A stretch of DNA of 64,000 nucleotides, from contig NZ_PCPG01000001.1 of the NCBI RefSeq assembly GCF_002979655.1, positions 682,001 to 746,000 of the forward strand. Reading direction: 5' to 3'. This DNA comes from Microbacterium sp. MYb45. GTDB taxonomy: Bacteria > Actinomycetota > Actinomycetes > Actinomycetales > Microbacteriaceae. The stretch's first letter is position 1, and each line of letters starts with the position of its first letter. Positions 44,051-56,637 of this stretch are shown here, in pieces. Made by a program: the position numbers and the translations under genes. The notes under the pieces are model-generated. The model had not been told where the DNA came from. It searched no databases and saw only the letters and a program-made list of their open reading frames with translations.

Positions 44051-44600
44051 GCGGCTCCTCCAGCAGTCGCTGGAACAGTACGTGATCCTGCCACTCCCCC
44101 GCGATGCGGAGGTACTTCGGAGCCAGTCCGATGCGCTCGAAACCGTTTCCGAGCAGCACACGCTGGGATCCGATGTTGTGCAGCAGTGTCGCGGCCTGCA
44201 TCCGGTGGAGGCGCAGCTCCATGCGCGAGTACTCCAGGATCTGTGACACCGCGCGGGTCGCGAGTCCGCGGTGCTGCCTCGCGGCGTCGACCCAATAGCC
44301 GAGGTCGGCGCTCCAGAACGCGCCACGGACGATGTTGTTGATGTTCATCCGTCCACGGATCTCACCGTCGTCCGACTCGATCACGAAACGGATGCTACGG
44401 CCGGACGCGGCGTCGGTGACGCACTCCTGAGCGTGGCGCTCCTGGGAGTCGATCGTGAAGAAGGACTCGCCACGAGTCGGCTCCCACGGTGCGAGGTGCT
44501 CCCGGTTCGACAGATACGCCCTCGAGAGCGCTGCACCGTCACCGATACGGACGGGCCGCAGGATGTGCTCGCCATCGAGCCGGAGGACTCCGGCGCTCAC
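44025..44600 (-). CDS. GNAT acetyltransferase (RimJ/RimL-like)
   Basis: 191 residues of the GNAT_3/RimJ type: LRPVRIGDGAALSRAYLSNRE at the start, IRGRMNINNIVRGAFWSADLGYWVD, then the acetyl-CoA loop RQHRGLATRAVSQIL and HNIGSQRVLLGNGFERIG. It transfers acetyl to an N-terminal or small-molecule amine; target unknown. Starts with GTG at 44600, two bases after the ANTAR stop, so it is cotranscribed with it. Confidence 0.87.
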   Translation of the reverse strand: MSAGVLRLDGEHILRPVRIGDGAALSRAYLSNREHLAPWEPTRGESFFTIDSQERHAQECVTDAASGRSIRFVIESDDGEIRGRMNINNIVRGAFWSADLGYWVDAARQHRGLATRAVSQILEYSRMELRLHRMQAATLLHNIGSQRVLLGNGFERIGLAPKYLRIAGEWQDHVLFQRLLEEPLSARRERP

Positions 44601-44602
44601 CG

Positions 44603-45223
44603 CTACTTCTTGGGGGCGAGCTGCTCGATGATCGCCTTGGCGACGTCCTGCATGGTCAGACGACGGTCCATGGACGCCTTCTGGATCCAGCGGAACGCCT
44701 CAGGCTCGCTCAGGCCCATCTTCTCGTTGAGCAGGCCCTTGGCGCGGTCGACGAGCTTGCGGGTCTCGAAGCGCTCGACCATGTCGGCGACCTCGGCCTC
44801 GAGCGTGATGATCTGCTCGTGGCGGGCGAGGGCGATCTCGATCGCGGGCAGCAGGTCGTTCGGCGTGAACGGCTTCACGACGTAGGCGAGGGCGCCTGCT
44901 TCGCTGGCCCGCTCGACGAGCTCCTTCTGGCTGAACGCCGTGAGGAGGACGACCGGCGCGATGTTGCCCTTGTGCAGCTTCTCGGCGGCGCTGATGCCGT
45001 CGAGCTGAGGCATCTTCACGTCCATGATGACGAGGTCGGGGCGCAGCTCGGTCGCGAGCGCGACCGCGGTCTCGCCGTCACCGGCTTCACCGACGACATC
45101 GAAGCCGTTGTCGCGGAGGATCTCGACGATGTCGAGGCGGATCAGCGACTCATCCTCGGCGACGACGACGCGTCGCGGGGCGGATGACGTGGGCTGCTCG
45201 GCCTGCTCTTCTTGCTCTGTCAC
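44603..45223 (-). CDS. ANTAR-domain response regulator (PdtaR type)
   Basis: 206 residues. The receiver domain has EDESLIRLD, phospho-acceptor Asp in VIMDVKMPQLDG, LLTAFS and YVVKPF. The C-terminal ANTAR domain (DMVERFETRKLVDRAKGLL, EAFRWIQKASMDRRLTM) binds tandem hairpins in nascent RNA and prevents termination. M. tuberculosis Rv1626 (PdtaR), near polA and pyk as here, works with the kinase PdtaS. No histidine kinase lies in the window. GTG at 45223 follows TAGGAT by six bases. Confidence 0.93.
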   Translation of the reverse strand: MTEQEEQAEQPTSSAPRRVVVAEDESLIRLDIVEILRDNGFDVVGEAGDGETAVALATELRPDLVIMDVKMPQLDGISAAEKLHKGNIAPVVLLTAFSQKELVERASEAGALAYVVKPFTPNDLLPAIEIALARHEQIITLEAEVADMVERFETRKLVDRAKGLLNEKMGLSEPEAFRWIQKASMDRRLTMQDVAKAIIEQLAPKK

Positions 45224-45229
45224 AGAACC

Positions 45230-45235
45230 ATCCTA
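45230..45235 (-). promoter_or_regulatory. -10 element, leaderless ANTAR regulator
   Basis: Minus-strand TAGGAT six bases before the GTG at 45223. Confidence 0.5.
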
Positions 45236-45298
45236 GTGGAGAGGTCCGTGCGCGGGCTGTAGGTGCTCGCGGCGGAGGATCGCGCCCCGACCCTGCGC

Positions 45299-45304
45299 TA
45301 AAGT
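45299..45304 (+). promoter_or_regulatory. -10 element of tRNA-Leu(CAA)
   Basis: TAAAGT 18 bases upstream of the mature tRNA; no clear -35. Confidence 0.4.
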
Positions 45305-45322
45305 CGTAGACGCGACACACGA

Positions 45323-45405
45323 GCCGGCGTGGCGGAATGGCAGACGCGGAGCACTCAAAATGCTTTGTCCGAAAGGGCGTGTGGGTTCGAGTCCCACCGC
45401 CGGCA
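45323..45405 (+). tRNA. tRNA-Leu (anticodon CAA)
   Basis: 83-base class II tRNA. Acceptor strands GCCGGCG/CGCCGGC with discriminator A; D-arm GGCGGAAT; anticodon stem GAGCA/TGCTT (one G-U pair) around loop CTCAAAA, anticodon CAA reading UUG; long variable arm TGTCCGAAAGGGCGT; T-arm GTGGGTTCGAGTCCCAC. Encoded CCA is absent (ends ACA). UUG is a rare codon at this GC content. Confidence 0.95.
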
Positions 45406-45499
45406 CACGAATCGCGGTCGAGACCGCTGAATCACTCGCACAGCCTCAGATCGACCTCGTGTCCCGGGCCTGCGGACGCGATGACCGGAGGGGACTGCG

Positions 45500-45976
45500 A
45501 TGACCTGGCCCGAAGACGAAGTGATCACTCGCCCTCAGCCGGTCGAACTCCATCCCGGCTGGGGCTGGGGTCTGCTGCTCGTTCCCGCGGCAGTGGGGCT
45601 CGCCGCCCTCGGCGTGTTCCTGTACCGCTCGCTCGGTTCGGGGGCGGGACTCCTGATCGGCGTCGCGCTCATCGCGTGGGCAACATCCCTGGTGATGCCG
45701 TTCTTCGTCATCGCCTGGTACGCGGTACAGGCGACGTGGAAGGCATCGCGCGAAGCGCGTGGCCAGACCTTCGCCGCCCCATCGCAGGCGCTCCGCGGCA
45801 TCGGTTTCCGCATCCGCTGGAGCCACGGTGCACGGCGCTTGATGTTCAATCCCGCGTCCTACGACGGACGTGACCTCCCGATGCTCGTCGCCGGTCGGGT
45901 CGTCCACGGTGTCGCGATCGGCATCCTGGTTCTCGCGGGCCTGATCGCCGCGTTCCTTTCTTTCACCTCGCGCTGA
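45500..45976 (+). CDS. Hypothetical membrane protein
   Basis: 158 residues, not recognised as a named family. Two adjacent helices (WGLLLVPAAVGLAALGVFLY, GLLIGVALIAWATSLVMPFF), a soluble stretch with basic residues, and one C-terminal helix (VAIGILVLAGLIAAFLSF). Ribosome site GGAGGGG seven bases before the ATG. Convergent with the hydrolase gene, five bases between stops. The 94 bases between the tRNA and the start hold nothing else recognisable. Confidence 0.7.
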   Translation: MTWPEDEVITRPQPVELHPGWGWGLLLVPAAVGLAALGVFLYRSLGSGAGLLIGVALIAWATSLVMPFFVIAWYAVQATWKASREARGQTFAAPSQALRGIGFRIRWSHGARRLMFNPASYDGRDLPMLVAGRVVHGVAIGILVLAGLIAAFLSFTSR

Positions 45977-45981
45977 AGCGA

Positions 45982-46638
45982 CTACTCGGCCAGCACGGCC
46001 AGTTCGGCCAGGACTCGAGGATGCGCAAGGATCCGGAAGTGTCCTCCGGTCTCGAGTCGGACGTTCTTGGCCCCGGCCAGCTCGCTCCCCTCCGGTATGT
46101 GGGGATCGAACGCCGCATAGATCGACACGATCCGTTCATTGACCGTGAGCTGCCGGGCGATGTCCACGATCGATGGATCTTCCGGCGAGAAGGCGCGCAG
46201 GGTGCGCGACAGCATCAGACGGGCGTAGCGCGAGCCGCCGAACGGCGTAGCGATCGCGAGCATCGAGCGCACCCGCTCCCCCGCCGGGCCGGTCATGACG
46301 AGCTTGCCGGCGAGCCCTCCCTTGCTGTGTGCGACCAGGATCACGTCGGTGAGCCCTTGGCGCTCCAGGAACTCCGCGACAGCCGCCGCGATGTCGGCGA
46401 CCGGACGCTCGTTCCGACGAAGCGTGTCGACGATGTGGACTGCGTGGCCGCGCGCGTGCATCTGCTCCACGAGGGGCTGCATGAACTTCCAGGTCTCGTA
46501 CACACCCGGAAGCACGACGATGTGCGCAGCGCTCCCTGAGGCGAGGTTCGTGGCGTCTGTGCGGTCGAAGGTCGCGCGCAGCTGCCAGTAGCCCGCGTAC
46601 GCGTAGTCAGCCAGCCACCAGCCCGCGTTCCTCAGCAC
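45982..46638 (-). CDS. Alpha/beta-hydrolase fold lipase/esterase-like protein
   Basis: 218 residues from GTG 46638 (LRNAGWWLADYAYAGYWQL). HIVVLPGVYETWKFMQPL is the early strand and oxyanion loop; VAHSKGGLAGKL is the nucleophile elbow with Ser; GGHFRILAHP carries the catalytic His; the acid is likely Asp in AAFDPHIPEG. Esterase-like; membrane association through the N-terminal segment is possible. The start lies four bases inside the upstream hydrolase end region (stop 46632), so the two genes overlap by seven bases. A spaced GGAGGAG is 12 bases upstream. Confidence 0.8.
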   Translation of the reverse strand: MLRNAGWWLADYAYAGYWQLRATFDRTDATNLASGSAAHIVVLPGVYETWKFMQPLVEQMHARGHAVHIVDTLRRNERPVADIAAAVAEFLERQGLTDVILVAHSKGGLAGKLVMTGPAGERVRSMLAIATPFGGSRYARLMLSRTLRAFSPEDPSIVDIARQLTVNERIVSIYAAFDPHIPEGSELAGAKNVRLETGGHFRILAHPRVLAELAVLAE

Positions 46639-47444
46639 GCTGATGATGCACTCCTCCGTCTCTGGGAAGCGGCCGATCGCACGCTCGGCGGCCACGGCCC
46701 GTCCGGGTTCGCCACGATGGCGGCGGCAACGGTACGAGGCGCGGAGTGCTGCACGACGTGGTGGCGTCCGGGCACCTCCACGAGCCGTGCAGTGCGCGCG
46801 GAGTCGCGAAGCCGCCGACACCATTCGCGCCCAGCCACCGGGTCATCGCCTCCCCTGATCACCAGGATGGGCCGCGTCAGCTCGGCGTACCGCTGCTCGG
46901 TCGGGTGCTCGATCATGTGCCGCGCCTGCTTCAGGTACCACCGGATGCCGCAGCGGAGATAGTCGGAGAACACGATCAGGTTGCTGGGCGGAGTCTCCCC
47001 GAGCGTGTCGATCGCGAGCGCCCTGGTCTGAGACACGAGGCTGCGATGGCTCTGATCGACGACAGGACCGATCGCGACGACGGCCTGCACGCGGTCCGGG
47101 CGGTGCAGAGCGGCCTCGGCCGCCCACTGCACTCCCATGGAGTGACCGACGACGATGATGCGATCCTCCCCCAGGGCGGCGATCACTTCCGCGAGTGCTC
47201 GTCCCATCCGCACCACATCGGGATTGCCGGAGGGCCTGGGCAGCCCCGCGAATCCCGGCAGGTCCACGGACACCACACGCGTGAGATCAGCAGGAACGTC
47301 ATGCAACCGCGACAGGTAGCGATGCGACATTCCGATGCCGTGCACGAGCGCGATGGTGGGCGATTCCGCACCCGGCGGCCGCGGGCTGTCCCAGAGCCCG
47401 AAAGGCATCCCGTCGGTGACGATGCGACGACGGGAAGGACACAT
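46632..47444 (-). CDS. Alpha/beta-hydrolase
   Basis: 270 residues. LVHGIGMSHRYLSRL (oxyanion loop), VVSVDLPGFAGLPRP, VVGHSMGVQWAAEAALHRPDRV (nucleophile Ser), VIRGGDDPVAG (acid Asp) and PGRHHVVQHSAP (His) are complete. The best match is the epoxide-hydrolase/haloperoxidase-like branch. The C-terminal 25 residues (PPSVRSAASQRRRSA) are basic and not part of the fold. ATG at 47444 follows TAGCTT by six bases. It heads a pair with the next hydrolase. Confidence 0.85.
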   Translation of the reverse strand: MCPSRRRIVTDGMPFGLWDSPRPPGAESPTIALVHGIGMSHRYLSRLHDVPADLTRVVSVDLPGFAGLPRPSGNPDVVRMGRALAEVIAALGEDRIIVVGHSMGVQWAAEAALHRPDRVQAVVAIGPVVDQSHRSLVSQTRALAIDTLGETPPSNLIVFSDYLRCGIRWYLKQARHMIEHPTEQRYAELTRPILVIRGGDDPVAGREWCRRLRDSARTARLVEVPGRHHVVQHSAPRTVAAAIVANPDGPWPPSVRSAASQRRRSASSAC

Positions 47445-47450
47445 GTTGTG

Positions 47451-47456
47451 AAGCTA
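47451..47456 (-). promoter_or_regulatory. -10 element, leaderless hydrolase gene
   Basis: Minus-strand TAGCTT six bases before the ATG at 47444. Confidence 0.4.
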
Positions 47457-47508
47457 CCGCAACGCGCGGAAACGCAGCACGGGCTTGACTGGCGCTCCGG
47501 TGCACGGC

Positions 47509-47540
47509 AGAGGGGGCGAGACCGAAGTCTCGCCCCCTCT
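47509..47540 (-). terminator. Hairpin terminator, copy 1 of a 33-base direct repeat
   Basis: 14-base-pair perfect stem (AGAGGGGGCGAGAC and its complement) with CGAA loop, placed right at the stop of the two-helix membrane protein. An identical 33-base copy is at 48958-48990 after pyk. No T-run follows on the minus strand. Confidence 0.6.
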
Positions 47541-47722
47541 CATTGCGGTTTCTGTCCGCGAGATCGCTGCACCCACCACTCGATACCGAAGCCGATCAGG
47601 ATGAGCGACCCCGTGCAGATGCCGATGATCCACGGATCGATGTGGGTGGTCACGGCCAAGAGGAGTGAAGCGAAGAACAGGAGAGCGGGCCACCACCCAC
47701 CCAGGAATGTAGGTTTAGGCAC
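47540..47722 (-). CDS. Small two-helix membrane protein
   Basis: 60 residues, not recognised. Two hydrophobic helices (WWPALLFFASLLLAV and WIIGICTGSLILIGFGIEWW) with a short outside loop THIDP and a basic tail WVQRSRGQKPQ. The GTG at 47722 overlaps the stop of the secreted-protein frame by eight bases (GTGCCTAA), so it is translationally coupled to it. A two-helix partner directly after a secreted protein resembles immunity or tethering proteins; this is inference. The following hairpin ends the unit. Confidence 0.5.
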   Translation of the reverse strand: MPKPTFLGGWWPALLFFASLLLAVTTHIDPWIIGICTGSLILIGFGIEWWVQRSRGQKPQ

Positions 47723-48613
47723 AGTTCGACTTCGCGACCTTATGGAGCCCCGAACCGACTGGGATTCGCATCGAGTAGCAGGAACTGTTTGCGAGTGAAG
47801 TGCCCTTGATCGCGCTTCGGACACCGGACCAGACGTTGGCGAGAGTCGGAGCGCCGATTAAACCGCAGAGCGTTCCGATCCAGCTGCCCACGCCCGGAAT
47901 CTTGCTGGCACCACCGCAACCTCCAGCGAGCGCCACGCCTACAGTTGCCACGGATGCCGCCGCAATGGCCTGGGCTTGGTAGCCGTACATATTCCAGTAA
48001 ACGCCAGGCCCGTCCGCGCCCCAGCCGACGGTGACTGCTGGGTCTGCGACCACGGGATAGGTTGCTTCCCGGGTATCCACGTGCTGAGTAATCATGTCGC
48101 CATCGAAAGAGTAAGACGTCGGTAGTTCTTTACCCTCCGCATCAACGGCCCAAGGGGCAGCGATCCTCCCCACCGTAATGGTGATCCCATCGAGATCGAC
48201 GATCACGTCGAACCCTTCGTTGCTAGCCGACAGCTCTGCCCCCTCAGGCAATTCGATTGCAAAGTCAGTGGAAGTTTCTCCTGGATCCAGCAGGCTCATG
48301 ACTCGCACTCCGTCCTCCAGCACAGTGGTTGACGTATTCAATTCTGCAGCACTGATCTTCAAATCGAATTCTCCGAGAGAGACGACAGCGCCTCCTTCGA
48401 TGACTTCCGTCGTCACGCCCTGCGCCTGGTCTGGCGCATCCGTCGCAGATAAGCCTAGAGCCTGCTGAGCCGAGTCGAAGGGGCCTCCTCGGTCGCGGCC
48501 CCCGTTGCTGCCTGTGCCGGCAGACCCCCCGTCGCGACGAGTGCGATCGCGAGCATCGCACTCCCCGCAGCCTTGGCGCCGCAACTGCAACTCGTGGCCA
48601 GTACTTTTCTCAT
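47715..48613 (-). pseudogene. Secreted protein gene with one-base frameshift
   Basis: From the ATG at 48613 the frame encodes a Sec signal peptide (MRKVLATSC..., core AGSAMLAIALVATGG, cleavage after PAQA) but stops about 50 codons on. The rest of the protein lies in the -1 frame from around GGCCCC (plus strand G run 48480-48483): FDSAQQALGLSATDAPDQA and about 240 more residues to 47715. The total length, 899 bases, is one short of a full frame. The body has beta-rich segments, the motif TYPVVADP, then about 110 residues rich in Gly and Ala with four Cys (GGCGG, TLCGL, SSCYS, SNCA). Role unknown. A leaderless promoter supports the 48613 start. Confidence 0.6.
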
Positions 48614-48621
48614 TTGGCTTC

Positions 48622-48627
48622 ATCCTA
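48622..48627 (-). promoter_or_regulatory. -10 element, leaderless secreted-protein gene
   Basis: Minus-strand TAGGAT eight bases before the ATG at 48613, the start that opens the signal-peptide frame. Confidence 0.45.
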
Positions 48628-48724
48628 AGAAATAGGTGAGCCGCCTCATGATGAATGCTTCAGCGATCACCCAGATTGATTTACACGCTGGCGAATCCAC
48701 TGCTAGCACGTAACAGGTATAACG

Positions 48725-48896
48725 CTACTCGCCTAACAAGCCCTCGTCTGTCCCCCATTCGGCGGACATCGGCGGCTTCCCGGTCACGTAGAGGTCGGGG
48801 TGTGGCGGCGCGGGCAACGTTCCAGGACTGAAGCTGCGGATAAGCGCGGCGAAGCCTGGCCCGGAACAACAGCCAGTATCTTGCGTTCCTCAGCAT
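48725..48896 (-). pseudogene. Short frameshifted remnant resembling the start of the hydrolase gene
   Basis: The minus strand reads MLRNARYWLLFRAR in one frame and then, after a frame change, FAALIRSFSPGTLPAP and PHPDLYVTGKPPMSAEWGT to a TAG at 48725-48727. The start resembles VLRNAGWWLADYAYA of the hydrolase at 46638, and both have GAGGAG 18 bases before the start codon. The region between 48628 and 48724 holds no gene. Confidence 0.35.
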
Positions 48897-48958
48897 GCCG
48901 ATTCCACGCTCCTCATTGGAGGGCACCCTTCGGGTGTCAACGCTGCGGACCGCACGAC

Positions 48959-48990
48959 AGAGGGGGCGAGACCGAAGTCTCGCCCCCTCT
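48959..48990 (-). terminator. Hairpin terminator of pyk, copy 2 of the 33-base repeat
   Basis: Same 14-base-pair stem and CGAA loop as at 47509-47540, here 12 bases after the pyk stop on the minus strand. Most likely the original pyk terminator. Confidence 0.65.
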
Positions 48991-49002
48991 GGATGCTGAG
49001 TG

Positions 49003-50451
49003 TCAGACGCCGGCCTTGTAGATCGGGGCTGCACCGCGGATCGCATCGCCGACCTTGTGCACGCGGAGGTCGTTCGTCGAACCGATGATTCCGGGAGGGG
49101 AACCGGAGATCACGACGACCTTGTCCCCTTCCTCAGCGAGTCCGTTGCCGAGCAGATACTCGTCGACCTGGTGATACATCAGGTCGGTGTGCTGCACCAT
49201 GTCGACCAGGGTCGAGCGGATGCCCCACGTGAGCGCCATACGACGGCGGATGTCCGGCTCCGGCGTGAACGCGATCATGGGGATGCGCGAGCGCAGACGC
49301 GACAGACGACGAGCGGAGTCGCCCGACTGCGTGAACACGCAGAGGAACTTCGCGTCGACGAACTCGGCGACCTCGAGGGCGGCCAGCGTGATCGCACCAC
49401 CCTGCGTGCGGGGCTTGGTCGTCAGCGGCGCGATACGCTCCAGGCCGTGCTCCTCGGTGGATGCGATGATCCGCGCCATCGTCTCGACGACCACGACCGG
49501 GTAGTCCCCGACGCTTGTCTCGCCGGAGAGCATGACCGCGTCCGCACCGTCGAGGACGGCGTTCGCGACGTCCGAGGTCTCGGCGCGCGTGGGGACGGGG
49601 CTGCTGATCATCGACTCGAGCATCTGCGTCGCGACGATGACCGGCTTCGCCATGCGGCGGGCGATCTCGACCGCGCGCTTCTGCACGATCGGGACGGCCT
49701 CGAGCGGAAGCTCGACGCCCAGGTCGCCTCGGGCGACCATGATCGAGTCGAACGCGTCGACGATCTCTTCGAGTGCGTCGACCGCCTGCGGCTTCTCGAC
49801 CTTCGCGATGACGGGGACGCGAACGCCCTCCTCCGCCATGATCTCGTGCACACGGGTCACGTCGGAGGCATTGCGCACGAACGACAGCGCGATCAGGTCG
49901 GCGCCGATGCGCAGACCCCAGCGCAGGTCGTCCTCGTCCTTCTCGCTCAGTGCGGGGACGTTCACGGCGACGCCGGGCAGGTTGATGCCCTTGTTGTTCG
50001 ACACCGCTCCGGCGACGATGACCTTCGTCGTCACGGTCACGCCGTCGGTCTCCACGACCTCGACGCGCACCTTGCCGTCGTCGATGAGGAGGAAGTCACC
50101 GGGCTTCACATCCTGCGGGAGCCCCTTGAAGGTGGTCCCGGAGATCTCCTTGTTGCCGATGATGTCTTCGGTGGTGATCTTGAAGATGTCGCCCTTGGCG
50201 AGCTCGTAGGGGCCGTCCTCGAACTTGCCGAGACGGATCTTCGGTCCCTGCAGGTCGACGAGGATCGCGACCGGACGGCCGGCGTCCTCTGCGGCACGCC
50301 GCACGTTGGCGTAGTTGTTCTCGTGCACGGAGTAGTCGCCGTGGCTGAGGTTCAGTCGAGCGACATCCACCCCCGCGTCGATCAGTGCACGCACCGTCTC
50401 ATAGGTGGAGGTGGCGGGGCCCAGGGTGGCGACGATTTTCGCGCGTCTCAA
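49003..50451 (-). CDS. pyk: Pyruvate kinase
   Basis: 482 residues. RRAKIVATLGPATS at the N-terminus, RLNLSHGDY, ILVDLQGPKIR, then the catalytic VIAKVEKPQAVDALEEI (Lys), FDSIMVARGDLGVELP (metal Glu/Asp) and MLSGETSVGDYP, and a C-terminal effector domain. It makes pyruvate and ATP from phosphoenolpyruvate. The start is TTG at 50451, with GGAG six bases upstream; the longer frame upstream ([11 protein letters not shown]) is not protein-like. pyk lies after gltD on the same strand with 58 bases between, so it may be partly cotranscribed. Confidence 0.95.
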   Translation of the reverse strand: MRRAKIVATLGPATSTYETVRALIDAGVDVARLNLSHGDYSVHENNYANVRRAAEDAGRPVAILVDLQGPKIRLGKFEDGPYELAKGDIFKITTEDIIGNKEISGTTFKGLPQDVKPGDFLLIDDGKVRVEVVETDGVTVTTKVIVAGAVSNNKGINLPGVAVNVPALSEKDEDDLRWGLRIGADLIALSFVRNASDVTRVHEIMAEEGVRVPVIAKVEKPQAVDALEEIVDAFDSIMVARGDLGVELPLEAVPIVQKRAVEIARRMAKPVIVATQMLESMISSPVPTRAETSDVANAVLDGADAVMLSGETSVGDYPVVVVETMARIIASTEEHGLERIAPLTTKPRTQGGAITLAALEVAEFVDAKFLCVFTQSGDSARRLSRLRSRIPMIAFTPEPDIRRRMALTWGIRSTLVDMVQHTDLMYHQVDEYLLGNGLAEEGDKVVVISGSPPGIIGSTNDLRVHKVGDAIRGAAPIYKAGV

Positions 50452-50509
50452 AGATTTCTCCAGGGTAGAAGTGGGGGAAGGTGAATCAGGCGACGGTGCC
50501 GGCCTCAGC

Positions 50510-51968
50510 CTACGCGGGCTGGAGACCGATCGCGACATCGCTCGGGCGCACCGGCTCGGGAAGAACCGTGGTGCCCATCAGGAACCGATCGACGTTCGCG
50601 GCGGCCGCGCGGCCCTCGGCGATGGCCCAGACGATGAGCGACTGCCCACGGCCGGCGTCGCCGGCCACGAACACGCCGGGAACCGTCGACTCGTAGCCGG
50701 AGTCGCGACGGAATGCGCCGCGGTCGGTGACCTGCGGAAGCGTCTCGTCGGTGTACCCGTCCTGCTCCGGTCCGGTGAAGCCCATGGCGATCAGGATCAG
50801 GTCGGCGGGGATCTCGCGCTCGGTGCCGCTCTTGGGAACACGACGACCGTCGATGTACTCGGTCTCGGCGACGCGCAGCGCACGGACCTCGCCCACCTCG
50901 TTGCCGAGGAACTCGACGGTGGACGCGAGGAACACCCGCTCGCCGCCTTCCTCGTGCGCAGAGGACACCTCGAAGAGCGTCGGCATCATCGGCCACGGCT
51001 GGTGGTCGGGACGTGCGTCGCCCGGCTGCTTGCCGATCGCGAGGTTGGTGACGCTCAGCGCGCCCTGACGGTGTGCGGTACCGATGCAGTCGGCGCCGGT
51101 GTCGCCGCCGCCGATCACGATGACGTGCTTGCCCTCGGCGCTGATCTGGTCGGTGACCTTGTCGCCGGCGACCGCGTGATTGGACTCGACGAGGTACTCC
51201 ATGGCGAAGTGCACGCCGTCGAGGTCGCGTCCGGGGATCGCGAGATCGCGCGGAACCGTGGAACCCGTCGCGATGACGACTGCGTCGTAGCGGGCGCGCA
51301 GGTCGGGCCAGGAGATGTCCTTGCCGATCTCGACACCCGCGCGGAAGCGGGTGCCCTCCTCCTGCATCTGGCGCAGGCGCGACTCGAGCTGCGACTTCTC
51401 CATCTTGAAGTCCGGGATGCCGTAGCGCAACAGACCACCGATGCGGTCGTCGCGCTCGAAGACCGCAACCGTGTGGCCTGCACGCGTGAGCTGCTGGGCG
51501 GCGGCGAGACCCGCGGGCCCCGATCCGACGACCGCGACCGTCTTGCCGGTCAGACGCTCCGGCGGTTCCGCCTCGACCCAGCCCTTGGCGAAGGCCTCAT
51601 CGATGATCGAGACCTCGATCTGCTTGATGGTCACGGCGGGCTGGTTGATGCCGAGCACGCACGAGCTTTCGCACGGAGCGGGGCACAGACGACCGGTGAA
51701 CTCCGGGAAGTTGTTCGTGGCGTGGAGCCGCTCGATCGCCTCGCGACCCTCGCCACGCCACGTCAGGTCGTTCCACTCGGGGATCAGGTTGCCGAGCGGG
51801 CAGCCCTGATGGCAGAACGGCACACCGCAGTCCATGCAGCGACCGGCCTGACGACGCAGGACCTGCTTGTCGCCGGGCTCATAGACCTCTTTCCAGTCCA
51901 TGATGCGCACGGGCACGGGGCGACGGGCGGGAAGTTCCCGCTCGGTCACCTTCAGAAAGCCTTTGGGG

Positions 51969-51976
<8 letters not shown>
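50510..51976 (-). CDS. gltD: Glutamate synthase small subunit
   Basis: 488 residues. The N-terminal iron-sulfur region has [17 protein letters not shown] and [12 protein letters not shown]; then FAD-binding [15 protein letters not shown] and NADPH-binding [13 protein letters not shown]. It passes electrons from NADPH to the large subunit for glutamate formation from glutamine and 2-oxoglutarate. Start ATG overlaps the gltB stop by eight bases. The end [10 protein letters not shown] is typical for the family. Confidence 0.95.
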
Positions 51977-56546
<4,570 letters not shown>

Positions 56547-56637
56547 CAGTTACCGTCCTCAGATCTTCAGTGAAACCCGGGGACGACGTCGGCCCGCTCG
56601 TTCAGTGCAATGGTTCTCCCGCCACGAGGTGGCGTTG

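Noticed and set aside
48265..48561. A 98-codon minus-strand frame over the secreted-protein gene
   Set aside because: It is the third frame, which contains neither the signal peptide nor the conserved body.
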